Shown here: positions 25,213 through 32,328 of the stretch, piece by piece
Position numbering within the stretch: the stretch's first letter is position 1
Layout: each line of letters starts with the position of its first letter
NCBI GenBank assembly: GCA_027313705.1
Contig: DAHVDE010000118.1
Location: 158,979-222,978 of the forward strand
Length of the DNA: 64,000 nt
Direction of reading: 5' to 3'
DNA from: Actinomycetota bacterium
GTDB taxonomy: Bacteria; Actinomycetota; Actinomycetes; Streptosporangiales; Streptosporangiaceae
Program-made: the position numbers and the translations under genes
Notes under the pieces: model-generated
What the model was told of the DNA's origin: nothing
The model's input: the letters and a program-made list of their open reading frames with translations, nothing else
The model's database searches: none

Positions 25213-26613
25213 TCAGCCGCACGCTTCGGCGATGACCGCCGCCAGTTCGCTGATGCAGGACCGGAACGCGTTGGCAGGCGGGCGGCCATAGCCGACGACG
25301 ATCGCGTGCGGATGGGCAGGGTCGGGTTCGTGCCAGTACTCCTCAATCGTGTGCAACAACAGCCCGCGCCGCCTGGCGGCGGCGAGTACCGCCCGTGCCT
25401 GTGTCTCGCCTGGCAGCGTCACCAGGGCATGCATTCCGGCTGCAATCCCGGTGACCGCTGCCTGCGGCACATCCCTGGCCAGCACCCGCGCCAGGTAGTC
25501 CCTTCGCCCCCGGTATTCGACTCGCATGCGCCGGACATGCCGATCAAGGGCGCCCGAGTTGATGAAGTCGGCTAGGACAAGCTGCTCAAGTGCGGCGTTG
25601 CCCCGGTCGAGCCACTCCCTGATACCAACCGCCAGCGGGCGGATGGCTGCCGGAAGCGCGATCCAGCCGAGGCGCAGCGCGGGAGCGAGTGTCTTGCTGG
25701 CCGTGCCCACGTAGAGGACCCGGTCTGCGGCCATTTGCTGAAGGGACCCGACCGGCCGCCGGTCGAACCTGAACTCGCCGTCGTAGTCATCTTCGATGAT
25801 GAGCGCATCGCGCTGGCGTGCCCACTCAGTCAGCGCGTTCCGCCGGGCTGGGGACAACGTGACGCCAAGCGGGTACTGGTGCGCCGGCGTCACGATCACC
25901 GCTTGCACGTCGAGCGATTTCAGCGCCGCGACCTGAACGCCTTCGCCGTCGCAGGGCACACCGGCGATCCGGAGGCCGGAACTGGCGACCAGTTCCCTGT
26001 ATCTCGGCGCGCACGGGTCCTCCATCGCCACGGCGCGCGCACCGCTGAGCCGCAGTACCTCGCAGATCAGCCGAAGCGCCTGGGTGAATCCCGAGCAGAT
26101 CATGAGTCCTTCCGGGCTGGCCAGTACGCCGCGAGCGCGGCCGAGGTAGGAGGTCAGTGCCCGGCGAAGCTCGATCGTGCCCTGGCTGCTGCCGTAGCCG
26201 AAGGCGTCGGGGGGCAGTCGCTGGAACACAGAACGGGTGGTGCGCACCCACGCCTGACGGGGAAAGCTGGAACTGTCTGGCGATCCTGGCCGCAAGTCCC
26301 AGCGCGCTGCCCGGCCGGGTTCGGCCGCAGCCGGCGTCTCCGCAGCCGGCGGCACCCAGATCACCTCGCTGACGGCCCCAGGCCGCAACGTGATGTAACC
26401 TTCCGCCGCAAGCTGCGCGTACGCTCCCGCGATGGTGCCACGGGCGACGCCGAGGTCGTGGGCAAGCGCTCGCGTCGACGGCAGGCGGGCGTTGACGACG
26501 AGCCGGCCGTCGCAAATGGCCTGCCGGATGGCTCGCTCGACATCACGGCCGAGTGAACCCCTGTGGCTCAGCTCCACGCACAGGTCCACCGAACTGGACC
26601 ATTCATCTGCCAT
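25213..26613 (-). CDS. MocR-family transcriptional regulator (GntR HTH fused to aminotransferase)
   Basis: Residues 10-80 are a GntR winged helix (LPSTRALAHDLGVARGTIAGAY). The rest is a fold type I aminotransferase-like domain with the PLP lysine in VGTASKTLAPALRLGW, an intact IIEDDYDGEF segment and a C-terminal IVVGYG. MocR proteins bind PLP or PLP-amino acid adducts and control linked genes. The ATG at 26613 is as listed. A GTG at 26589 would free both operator repeats from the coding sequence and matches the usual MocR N-terminus (VDLCVELS). It lies between the two ATP-grasp operons, divergent from the second, and probably regulates both. Confidence 0.92.
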   Translation of the reverse strand: MADEWSSSVDLCVELSHRGSLGRDVERAIRQAICDGRLVVNARLPSTRALAHDLGVARGTIAGAYAQLAAEGYITLRPGAVSEVIWVPPAAETPAAAEPGRAARWDLRPGSPDSSSFPRQAWVRTTRSVFQRLPPDAFGYGSSQGTIELRRALTSYLGRARGVLASPEGLMICSGFTQALRLICEVLRLSGARAVAMEDPCAPRYRELVASSGLRIAGVPCDGEGVQVAALKSLDVQAVIVTPAHQYPLGVTLSPARRNALTEWARQRDALIIEDDYDGEFRFDRRPVGSLQQMAADRVLYVGTASKTLAPALRLGWIALPAAIRPLAVGIREWLDRGNAALEQLVLADFINSGALDRHVRRMRVEYRGRRDYLARVLARDVPQAAVTGIAAGMHALVTLPGETQARAVLAAARRRGLLLHTIEEYWHEPDPAHPHAIVVGYGRPPANAFRSCISELAAVIAEACG

Positions 26614-26624
26614 CGATCTGGAGC
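26594..26624. promoter_or_regulatory. Direct repeat CTGGACC / CTGGAGC between mocR and the second ATP-grasp gene
   Basis: ACTGGACC at 26593-26600 and CTGGAGCATA at 26618-26627 are 24 nt apart, the same sequences and spacing as at 22560-22590. The first copy lies within the first codons of mocR if the ATG at 26613 is used. The position fits autoregulation plus control of the divergent ATP-grasp gene. Confidence 0.6.
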
Positions 26625-26660
26625 ATACATTGGACCTCCTGCACTCGTAGCGTGAGCGTC

Positions 26661-27911
26661 ATGACAAAGACCACACTGCTCATCGCGGGCAGTACCGTCA
26701 TCACTAGCTGGGGTCGTGATCAGATCCGCAGGCTCAGTGAACAGGCCAGGCGCCGCGACGTCTGGCTCATCGGCGCAGACTCGCCGCAGAACCTGGCGAA
26801 GGCCTCGCAGGACGAACTTGCCCAGGTCGACGAGATCCTGCCGCTCGACGTCAACGACCCGCAGGCATGCCTTGACTGGGCGAAGTCGGCTGCCCCTGCA
26901 GGCCTCAGCGCGGTGCTGACTATCCGTGAGCTCGCGGTCTACTCGACCGCGCTCATGGCCGGGCAACTCGGGCTGGCCGGGAATGACCCGGAGGCGGTCT
27001 TGCGCATCAGGAACAAGGATCTGTGCCGGACCAGGCTGCGGGAAGCCGGCTTTCGCCAGCCAGTCACGGCACTGGGACGGACCGGCGACGATGCACGCCT
27101 CTTCATGAAGGAGCACGGACCTGGTCCATGGATCATCAAGCCGCGGGACGGCTTGGCCAGCCTGGGCGTCTCGCTAATCCGGGGCGATGACGACATAGAG
27201 CCTGCACTGGCCAGGCTGGCGATGACGCCGCCTGGCGCATTCGGCTCGCTGTCATCGGACGCGCCGTTCCTGATCGAGACGTTCGTGGCGGGAGCGGAGT
27301 ACTCCGCCGAGGGCGTCATGGTCGGGGGAACCGCCAGGGTACTCGCGCTCACGCAGAAGAGGACCGCTGCCGGCTTCATCGAGACAGGGCACCGCGTCCC
27401 CGCCTCGCTGAGCACGGCCGTGGAAGATGCGGCCACGCGAGCAGTGACCGGGGCACTGCGTGAGGCCGGGATTACCAGAGGTATTTTCCACGTCGAGTTC
27501 TGGGTGAACGACGACGGCATCGTGATCGGCGAACTACATGACCGGCCGGGCGGAGACTACATTCACCTGCTGGTCGAATACGCTCGCCTGGGTCTTGAAC
27601 TCTACGGCATGCTCGTCGACGACCTGCTCGGCCGTGACCCTGGCCCGGTGCCAGCTCTCACCCGCGCAGCGGCGGCCGAGTTCCTGGTCTGCCCGCCCGG
27701 CCACCTCACGGCCGTCTCCGGGTGGAACGAGCTAAAGACCGACCCGGCCGTACTGACCTGCGACCTGAGCATCGCTCCGGGCGACTCGGTCGCGCCGGTG
27801 ACCGATTCGTGGGGGCGGCAGGGTCTGTTTGTCGTCGGCGGCAACAGTCCCGAGGAGGTAGATTCGCTCGCCAGCCGGCTGCGCGATGGCGTCGCCTTCA
27901 CCGTCGCCTAG
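26661..27911 (+). CDS. Second ATP-grasp ligase
   Basis: With the ATG at 26661 the product is 416 aa. The listed 26553 start lies inside mocR on the other strand. Motifs follow the ATP-grasp order: WIIKPRDGLASLGVSLI for the ATP lysine and loop, IETFVAGAEYSAEGVM, and the metal-binding segment VIGELHDRPGGDYIHLL, of a type seen in amino-acid ligases that make short peptides or amides. It is only distantly similar to the protein at 23903, so the two likely act at successive steps. It is divergent from mocR, sharing a 47-nt intergenic region with the direct repeat. Confidence 0.9.
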   Translation: MTKTTLLIAGSTVITSWGRDQIRRLSEQARRRDVWLIGADSPQNLAKASQDELAQVDEILPLDVNDPQACLDWAKSAAPAGLSAVLTIRELAVYSTALMAGQLGLAGNDPEAVLRIRNKDLCRTRLREAGFRQPVTALGRTGDDARLFMKEHGPGPWIIKPRDGLASLGVSLIRGDDDIEPALARLAMTPPGAFGSLSSDAPFLIETFVAGAEYSAEGVMVGGTARVLALTQKRTAAGFIETGHRVPASLSTAVEDAATRAVTGALREAGITRGIFHVEFWVNDDGIVIGELHDRPGGDYIHLLVEYARLGLELYGMLVDDLLGRDPGPVPALTRAAAAEFLVCPPGHLTAVSGWNELKTDPAVLTCDLSIAPGDSVAPVTDSWGRQGLFVVGGNSPEEVDSLASRLRDGVAFTVA

Positions 27912-28548
27912 CCCGGCGACCAGCTCAGCCTGCGCTGATCGCCTTTCGTGCCTGCCTGCAACCTCGGCGACTGCCTCCCTGACTTCGCGTTGTCAGCGTC
28001 ATCCGGGCGGCTGGGAGCGATCGGCCGGCGCGGCTTGCGCGCCGGATCCTTCCGGCGGTCCCGGCTCGCCCCCTTCCCGCCTGCTCACGCTGCTGCGGGC
28101 GGCGCCGGCCACCGGCCCGGCGCCAGGACCGGAGGACTGGTACGCGAACCTGCTGTGGATCGACGGCCGCAAGTGCCTGCTGCTGACCCACGCCGGCACG
28201 CTGTTCTCCGTCTTCGAGCCTGACGTGCCCGCGGCGGGCCTGCGTGACACCCGCCGTGCCGTGGCCGCGCTGATCGGCCGGGAACTCGCCCGCGAGGATC
28301 TGCCGACCGCCACATTCGGCGCGCCTGCCCAGGACGAGCTGATCATCGCCGCGACCGCCGACCGCAGCGTCCTGGGCTGCATGAACGACATGGCATTCCT
28401 GTGCGGTCACCAGATCGCTCAGTCCGGCGGCCTGGCCCGCACCGACCTCGCCGAGCTGAACCAGTCGCTGCGCCGCAACATCAACAGCGCCCGCGGCTAC
28501 CAGCGGCCAATCGACCTGACCGCCCAGCGCGCGTCCCAGCTCAGCTAG
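27886..28548 (+). CDS. DUF6933-like protein, N-terminus uncertain or degraded
   Basis: Residues about 66-210 resemble DUF6933: DWYANLLWIDGRKCLLLTH, then AGTLFSVFEP, RSVLGCMNDMAFLC and DLAELNQSLRRNIN. The family's usual first residues are missing. The frame upstream is a low-complexity Ser/Pro/Ala stretch starting at an ATG inside the ATP-grasp gene. The true gene may therefore be 5'-truncated, with coding sequence from about 28080. No ATG or GTG in this frame lies closer. The function is unknown; DUF6933 genes commonly occur in accessory regions. Confidence 0.65.
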   Translation: MASPSPSPSPATSSACADRLSCLPATSATASLTSRCQRHPGGWERSAGAACAPDPSGGPGSPPSRLLTLLRAAPATGPAPGPEDWYANLLWIDGRKCLLLTHAGTLFSVFEPDVPAAGLRDTRRAVAALIGRELAREDLPTATFGAPAQDELIIAATADRSVLGCMNDMAFLCGHQIAQSGGLARTDLAELNQSLRRNINSARGYQRPIDLTAQRASQLS

Positions 28549-29225
28549 GCTCGCCTGCCGGGCCTGAACGCCACGGCCGGTCCCGGCCGCGTCCGATCGG
28601 CGACACCGTGCACGCCCATCCGGCGAGCCGGCGGCGCGGCCAGCTGCGTGTCAGCCCTCAGCCAGGAGCAAGTTCTCCGAACTCGCCTGCGACCCGCGCG
28701 AGCCATTCCGCGTCACCCCGCAGATCGTGCCCGCCCGCCGCTCGGTTATCGCGCTCCCCTGCCGGGAGTTCCGCCCTGTCCCGGTCATCTCGCTCGCCGA
28801 CGACAGCGGCGAACGCGGCGGCGGTCCAACCTCCAGCTCCCGGCCGTCCCCGGCCCGGCGCCGTCCGGCACTCAGTTGCCGGCTTTCATGTTGCCCGGGC
28901 CTACCCCGGCCGCGGCCGCTCACCGGCCCGCCCAGGTCGCGATAAGCCCGTCCAGCGCTGATTTCCCCCGCCGGCCAGCCGGGCCATGAGCCCGGCGGCC
29001 TCCGCCACGCCCATCCGGGCAGTCTGATGGTTCCTTCCGATCACGTAGACACGCACGACTGATCTCCCCGCGCCGTGCCCCGTGCGATCCCCCCTCGCAA
29101 ACCCTCGTGCACCACCACAATGCGTTCCCAATGGCTGGCATGTCAACTCTGATCGGCCAGTATTGGCCGCTGATATTTGGCTAGCTAAGCTGAGCCGAAA
29201 GGCAGCGGCGGAAAGGAGCGAAGCG
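28549..29225. other. Decayed coding region without a convincing complete gene
   Basis: Plus-strand reading from a GTG at about 28648 gives MSALSQEQVL. A change of frame then gives SELACDPREPFRVTPQIV and RRSVIALPCREFRPVPVI, which look like real protein, and then low-complexity sequence. This suggests a small gene broken by a frameshift; the family is not recognised. A possible minus-strand small gene occupies 28901-29056. At 29150-29190 GGCCAGTATTGGCC and TTGGCTAGCTAA are short dyads upstream of the GntR gene and may be its operators. Confidence 0.35.
28901..29056 (-). CDS. Possible small hypothetical protein (51 aa)
   Basis: A GTG at 29056, preceded 7 nt upstream by GGGAGA, opens a 51-codon frame (VYVIGRNHQTARMGVAEAAG ... 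GGNQRWTGL). The first 40 residues look like ordinary protein; the tail is low-complexity Arg/Pro/Gly. No family was recognised. It may be a remnant like its neighbours. Confidence 0.25.
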   Translation of the reverse strand: MRVYVIGRNHQTARMGVAEAAGLMARLAGGGNQRWTGLSRPGRAGERPRPG

Positions 29226-29752
29226 ATGACCGCCGACCCGTCCCCCGCCGTCCCCAGTACGCACGGATTGCCGCCGACCCTGCGCGGCAAGATCCGCGAC
29301 GGAACCTACGGGCCGGGCGCCTACCTTCCCAGCCGCAACGAGATCACCGCCCTCTACGGGGTCTCCGCGATCACGGCCCGCGACGCCCTCGCCGTGATCA
29401 GCCGCGAAGACTACGCCACTGCGGTCCGCGGCCGGGGCCACATTGTCCGCCGCAAGCGCTCCCGTCTCAGCCTCCCCAGCCGCCCATCCAGATCCACATC
29501 AGCTGGCTCCCCGGCCTCGTCGATACGACCGGGAACGCCCTGCGCTACGCCGACCCGGCCGCCCCATGGCCCGAGACCATCCAGTGCCTCACTGGCCGTA
29601 CCGTCACCTCGGTCCTGCAGCGCACCCGTGCCCGGCGCGTCGACCCCTGGGAAGCCGGAGCTTTTCGCCTCCCTGCCAGCGCGACCGTGTTCGTCGCCCA
29701 CGCCACCACGGCACTGGCGCCGGGTAGCGGACGACCTGGCGCCACCGACTAG
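29226..29752 (+). pseudogene. GntR-family regulator with a frameshift
   Basis: From the ATG at 29226, preceded by GGAAAGGAGCGAAGCG, the first 75 residues are a GntR winged helix (YLPSRNEITALYGVSAITARDALAVISREDYATAVRGRGHIVRR). Just after about 29460 this frame turns into low-complexity Ser/Arg/Pro. In another frame the protein resumes with PIQIHISWLPGLVDTTGNAL and RTRARRVDPWEAGAFRLPA, ending at a TAG at 29750-29752. That is the expected effector-binding half of about 95 residues. One small indel thus separates the two halves, so the gene is a recent pseudogene or the indel is a sequencing error. Confidence 0.7.
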
Positions 29753-29856
29753 ACTGAGGTATATCTGAAAACCTCGCCGCGTACTGGCGTCATAGCGCGG
29801 CACCGGGAGCCGGGCGCGGGATCGCCGGTAAGTCAGCGAAAGGCAGCGAGCGACAC

Positions 29857-30306
29857 ATGAGCCAGGACGCACCGCCCGGGCCGGGGCGTTTCGCGGAGCG
29901 GCTTGAGTACCTGTTCCGCACCGTCCACCCCAAGGACCGCAAGCCGTTCACCAACGTCGAGGTCGCCGACGCGATCAACCGCGCGGCCGGCGAGCAGGTC
30001 ATCTCCCAGGCCTACGTCTGGCAGTTGCGCAAGGGGAAGAAAGACAACCCCACCCGCAAGCACATCGCCGCCCTAGCCGCGTTCTTCGGGGTATCGCCAA
30101 TGTACTTCTTCGACGACGGCGAGCACGAACCGCTGGAGTCCGAGGTCAAGCTCGCCATGAAAGACGACGCTGTGCGAGACGTAGCGCTTCGCGCCGTCGG
30201 CCTATCGGACCAGACTCTCAAAGCAATGCAGGAACTGATCGACCGCGCGAGGATCCTGGAGGGCCTTCCGGCTCTTGAGGAACCAGGAGGATCCGCAACG
30301 GCGTAG
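29857..30306 (+). CDS. XRE-family DNA-binding protein, EspR-like
   Basis: This 149-aa protein has the N-terminal architecture of EspR-type regulators: FAERLEYLFRTVHPKDRKPFTNVEVADAIN, then SQAYVWQLRKGKKDNPTRKHIAALAAFFGVSPMYFF. A C-terminal dimerisation helix pair follows (LKAMQELIDRARILEGL). EspR-like proteins bind DNA as dimers of dimers and act as nucleoid-associated regulators. It follows the broken GntR gene and is closed by a strong bidirectional hairpin before the tRNA. Confidence 0.9.
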   Translation: MSQDAPPGPGRFAERLEYLFRTVHPKDRKPFTNVEVADAINRAAGEQVISQAYVWQLRKGKKDNPTRKHIAALAAFFGVSPMYFFDDGEHEPLESEVKLAMKDDAVRDVALRAVGLSDQTLKAMQELIDRARILEGLPALEEPGGSATA

Positions 30307-30468
30307 CGCGGTACCCGTCCAGGATTCAGCGCTCTGCCAGTGCAGGGCGGGCCGGTCTGGACTCAATTGTCATCGAGCATCAGCAGGTTGCTACCTGCCG
30401 CTGGGAGAGGCTTCGTAAGATGCCCGGTGCCCTGAGCGTGCCCTAAACCGCTCAGTGGCATAGCACGG

Positions 30469-30510
30469 ACGGCAGGTTGGAGGTAGCCTAAGCCTCTGAC
30501 CTGCCGTTTT
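30469..30510 (+). terminator. Long two-part hairpin with T-tract
   Basis: ACGGCAGGT-tg-GAGG, a 9-nt loop, then CCTC-tg-ACCTGCCGT followed by TTTT. It can terminate the XRE transcript on the plus strand, and the stem can also fold on the minus strand downstream of the tRNA. Confidence 0.7.
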
Positions 30511-30515
30511 GCGGG

Positions 30516-30589
30516 TGGGGCGGGTGGGGATCGAACCCACGACCGGCGGATTATGAGTCCGCTGCTCTGACCGGCTGAGCTACCGCCCC
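30516..30589 (-). tRNA. tRNA-Met (anticodon CAU, elongator type)
   Basis: On the minus strand the 7-bp acceptor GGGGCGG/CCGCCCC, the D arm AGCTCAGCCGGTCAGAGC, the anticodon arm GCGGA-CTCATAA-TCCGC and the T arm GTGGGTTCGATCCCCAC fold completely. The anticodon is CAU. The body resembles actinobacterial elongator tRNA-Met; tRNA-Ile2 with a modified CAU is the alternative. The discriminator is A and no CCA is encoded. Confidence 0.93.
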
Positions 30590-30668
30590 TCGCTTCGCGT
30601 GCACACTACCGTACGCGAATCCTGACACGCTGACTCGACTCCAGCGGGCCATGCGTCAGGCACGCCCC

Positions 30669-31268
30669 TTAGCGCACGCTCAACTGCATCGCCATGGCAT
30701 GTTCCACCAGGGCTATCAGCACTTCCTTGGTTGAGCTCCTGCCGCGGGCGTCGCACTGCACGACTGGCACGTTCCTGCCTAGCGACATGGCTTCCCTGAC
30801 GTCGTCTACCTGGTGCGGGAAGTCACCATAGAAGCCGTTGATCGCCACGATGAAGGGGAGGCTGGCGGCTTCGAAGTAGTCTACGGCGGGGAAGGAGTCG
30901 GCGAGGCGACGGGTGTCGACCAGCACGACCGCACCGATGGCGCCTTGGATCAGGTCGTCCCACATGAACCAGAAACGGTGCTGGCCAGGGGTACCGAACA
31001 AGTAAAGCACCAGGCCCGCATCGAGGGTCACCCGACCGAAGTCCATTGCCACCGTCGTCGTCGTCTTGTCTGGTGTGTGGGAAAGGTCATCGACACCATC
31101 GCTCACCGCGGTCATGACGGCTTCTGTGGTGAGCGGGGTGATCTCGGACACCGAACCGACGAACGTGGTCTTGCCAGCGCCGAAACCGCCGGCCACGACG
31201 ATCTTTACAGACGTGACCGCCGCGTCTGCGTCAGAGCCTGGAACGGCTTTAGAGCTTGCGAAGTCCAC
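30669..31268 (-). CDS. cvnD: Conservon GTPase-like protein CvnD
   Basis: This is a P-loop protein of the actinobacterial conservon type: VKIVVAGGFGAGKTTFVG (Walker A), a switch region with TTTTVAMDFGR, LFGTPGQHRFWFMW as the G3-type motif and FIVAINGF at the G4 position. I prefer the GTG at 31268 (199 aa), with AAAGG upstream, over the listed TTG at 31283. It overlaps the 3' end of cvnC. In Streptomyces, CvnA-D form a membrane-linked complex resembling a eukaryotic G-protein-coupled system. It is the last gene of the unit. Confidence 0.92.
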   Translation of the reverse strand: MDFASSKAVPGSDADAAVTSVKIVVAGGFGAGKTTFVGSVSEITPLTTEAVMTAVSDGVDDLSHTPDKTTTTVAMDFGRVTLDAGLVLYLFGTPGQHRFWFMWDDLIQGAIGAVVLVDTRRLADSFPAVDYFEAASLPFIVAINGFYGDFPHQVDDVREAMSLGRNVPVVQCDARGRSSTKEVLIALVEHAMAMQLSVR

Positions 31269-31752
31269 TAAGCACCCTTTCAAGAAGGTTGAGATCTGGC
31301 CGACCGTGAGAGTGATCGGCCTGATGAACTCGGACCAGGCCTTCTACGGCCATATCGCCGATCAGCACGCGGGCCACGCCTAGCGGCATTCGCAGCACGG
31401 CGGAGATCTCGGCGACCGATCGCCAGTCGCGGCAGTAGCCGAGAATCGACTGGCACTCGGGGCTCAAAGACGACAGGTCGCGGGCCTCATAGTGTGACGC
31501 AGACACCATTGCCTCGATCTGCAGCTGATAGCTGGGCTTGGTCCGCCCGCCTGTGACCGCATAAGGGCGCACCAGCGAGCTCGACTTACTATCTGAAGTG
31601 GCAAATGGCGAGCCCTTTTCGGACACGCTGAAACTGCCTGGCCCGAACAGACCCCCCTCACGTCTGTCACCTGGCATAGGAAGACGGCCGTCCGAGTCAG
31701 GCTCGGACAGCCCGCCTTCCGCCAACCACTCGTCATGGCGGGGAACAGACAC
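31249..31752 (-). CDS. cvnC: Conservon DUF742 protein CvnC
   Basis: The 167-aa protein has a disordered N-terminal half and a DUF742 domain over about residues 60-165: SLVRPYAVTGGRTKPSYQL, then CRDWRSVAEISAVLRMPLGVARVLIGDMA, ending LLERVLSGLRKL. DUF742 is a winged-helix-like domain always found in conservons. The gene starts 16 nt after cvnB and its end overlaps cvnD, so it is translationally coupled. The N-terminal region (about 60 residues) is longer than in many CvnC proteins. Confidence 0.93.
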   Translation of the reverse strand: MSVPRHDEWLAEGGLSEPDSDGRLPMPGDRREGGLFGPGSFSVSEKGSPFATSDSKSSSLVRPYAVTGGRTKPSYQLQIEAMVSASHYEARDLSSLSPECQSILGYCRDWRSVAEISAVLRMPLGVARVLIGDMAVEGLVRVHQADHSHGRPDLNLLERVLSGLRKL

Positions 31753-31768
31753 CGCTCGCTCCTGCCGT

Positions 31769-32200
31769 TTAGCCGCCGGCGCCAGGCCAGCTAGGTGGAA
31801 TCGAACCGCGCATTTCAGGAGTCAGGGCACTTCCCACCCGCTCCACCATCAAGGCCATCTCATATGCGACCAAGCCCATGTCGCAGTCGGCCGCTGCTAG
31901 CACGGCCAAACTAGAGCCGTCGCTAATCGCCATTACGATCAGCAGGCCCCGCTGCATTTCCACGACAGTCTGCGAGACCGCACCACCTTCGAATACTCGT
32001 GATGCACCTTGAGTCAGGCTGGTGAGTCCTGAAGTGACTGCTGCCAACTGGTCGACCCGGTCAGGGGGGAAGCCCTGGGAGTAAGCCATTGGCAGGCCAT
32101 CTGATGAAACTACGATCGCATGCGCCACTGAGGGCACCCGCTCGACAAAATTCGTTACCAGCCAGTTGAGATCCTGTGCCGGACGGGTTAGCGGGCTCAC
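31769..32200 (-). CDS. cvnB: Conservon roadblock/LC7 protein CvnB
   Basis: This 143-aa protein has a Roadblock/LC7 fold with the usual start DLNWLVTNFVERVPSVAHAIVVSSDGLPMA, followed by DQLAAVTSGLTSLTQGASRVF. Roadblock proteins in conservons likely modulate the CvnD nucleotide cycle. It starts with GTG and lies 128 nt downstream of the large sensor gene. An internal promoter in that gap is possible. Confidence 0.94.
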   Translation of the reverse strand: MSPLTRPAQDLNWLVTNFVERVPSVAHAIVVSSDGLPMAYSQGFPPDRVDQLAAVTSGLTSLTQGASRVFEGGAVSQTVVEMQRGLLIVMAISDGSSLAVLAAADCDMGLVAYEMALMVERVGSALTPEMRGSIPPSWPGAGG

Positions 32201-32328
32201 CGGCGCTCCTTCCTGTCGTGACGGGTACTCGGCTCACCAACGCGGCTGAGCATTAGCGTATGTGGCCGGACTTGCCACGTAGTCGTCGGAGTACGCAGAC
32301 CTAGCATGACTGTGTCAGCGCCCTCATG

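Noticed and set aside
23903-27911. Atypical metal-binding triad in both ATP-grasp proteins (ECAAR and ELHDR instead of ExNxR)
   Set aside because: Variation at the Asn position is common in this ATP-grasp family, so I do not treat it as a defect.
30516-30589. tRNA-Met as an attachment site of an integrated element
   Set aside because: I saw no repeated tRNA 3' end and no integrase in the window, so no att site is claimed.
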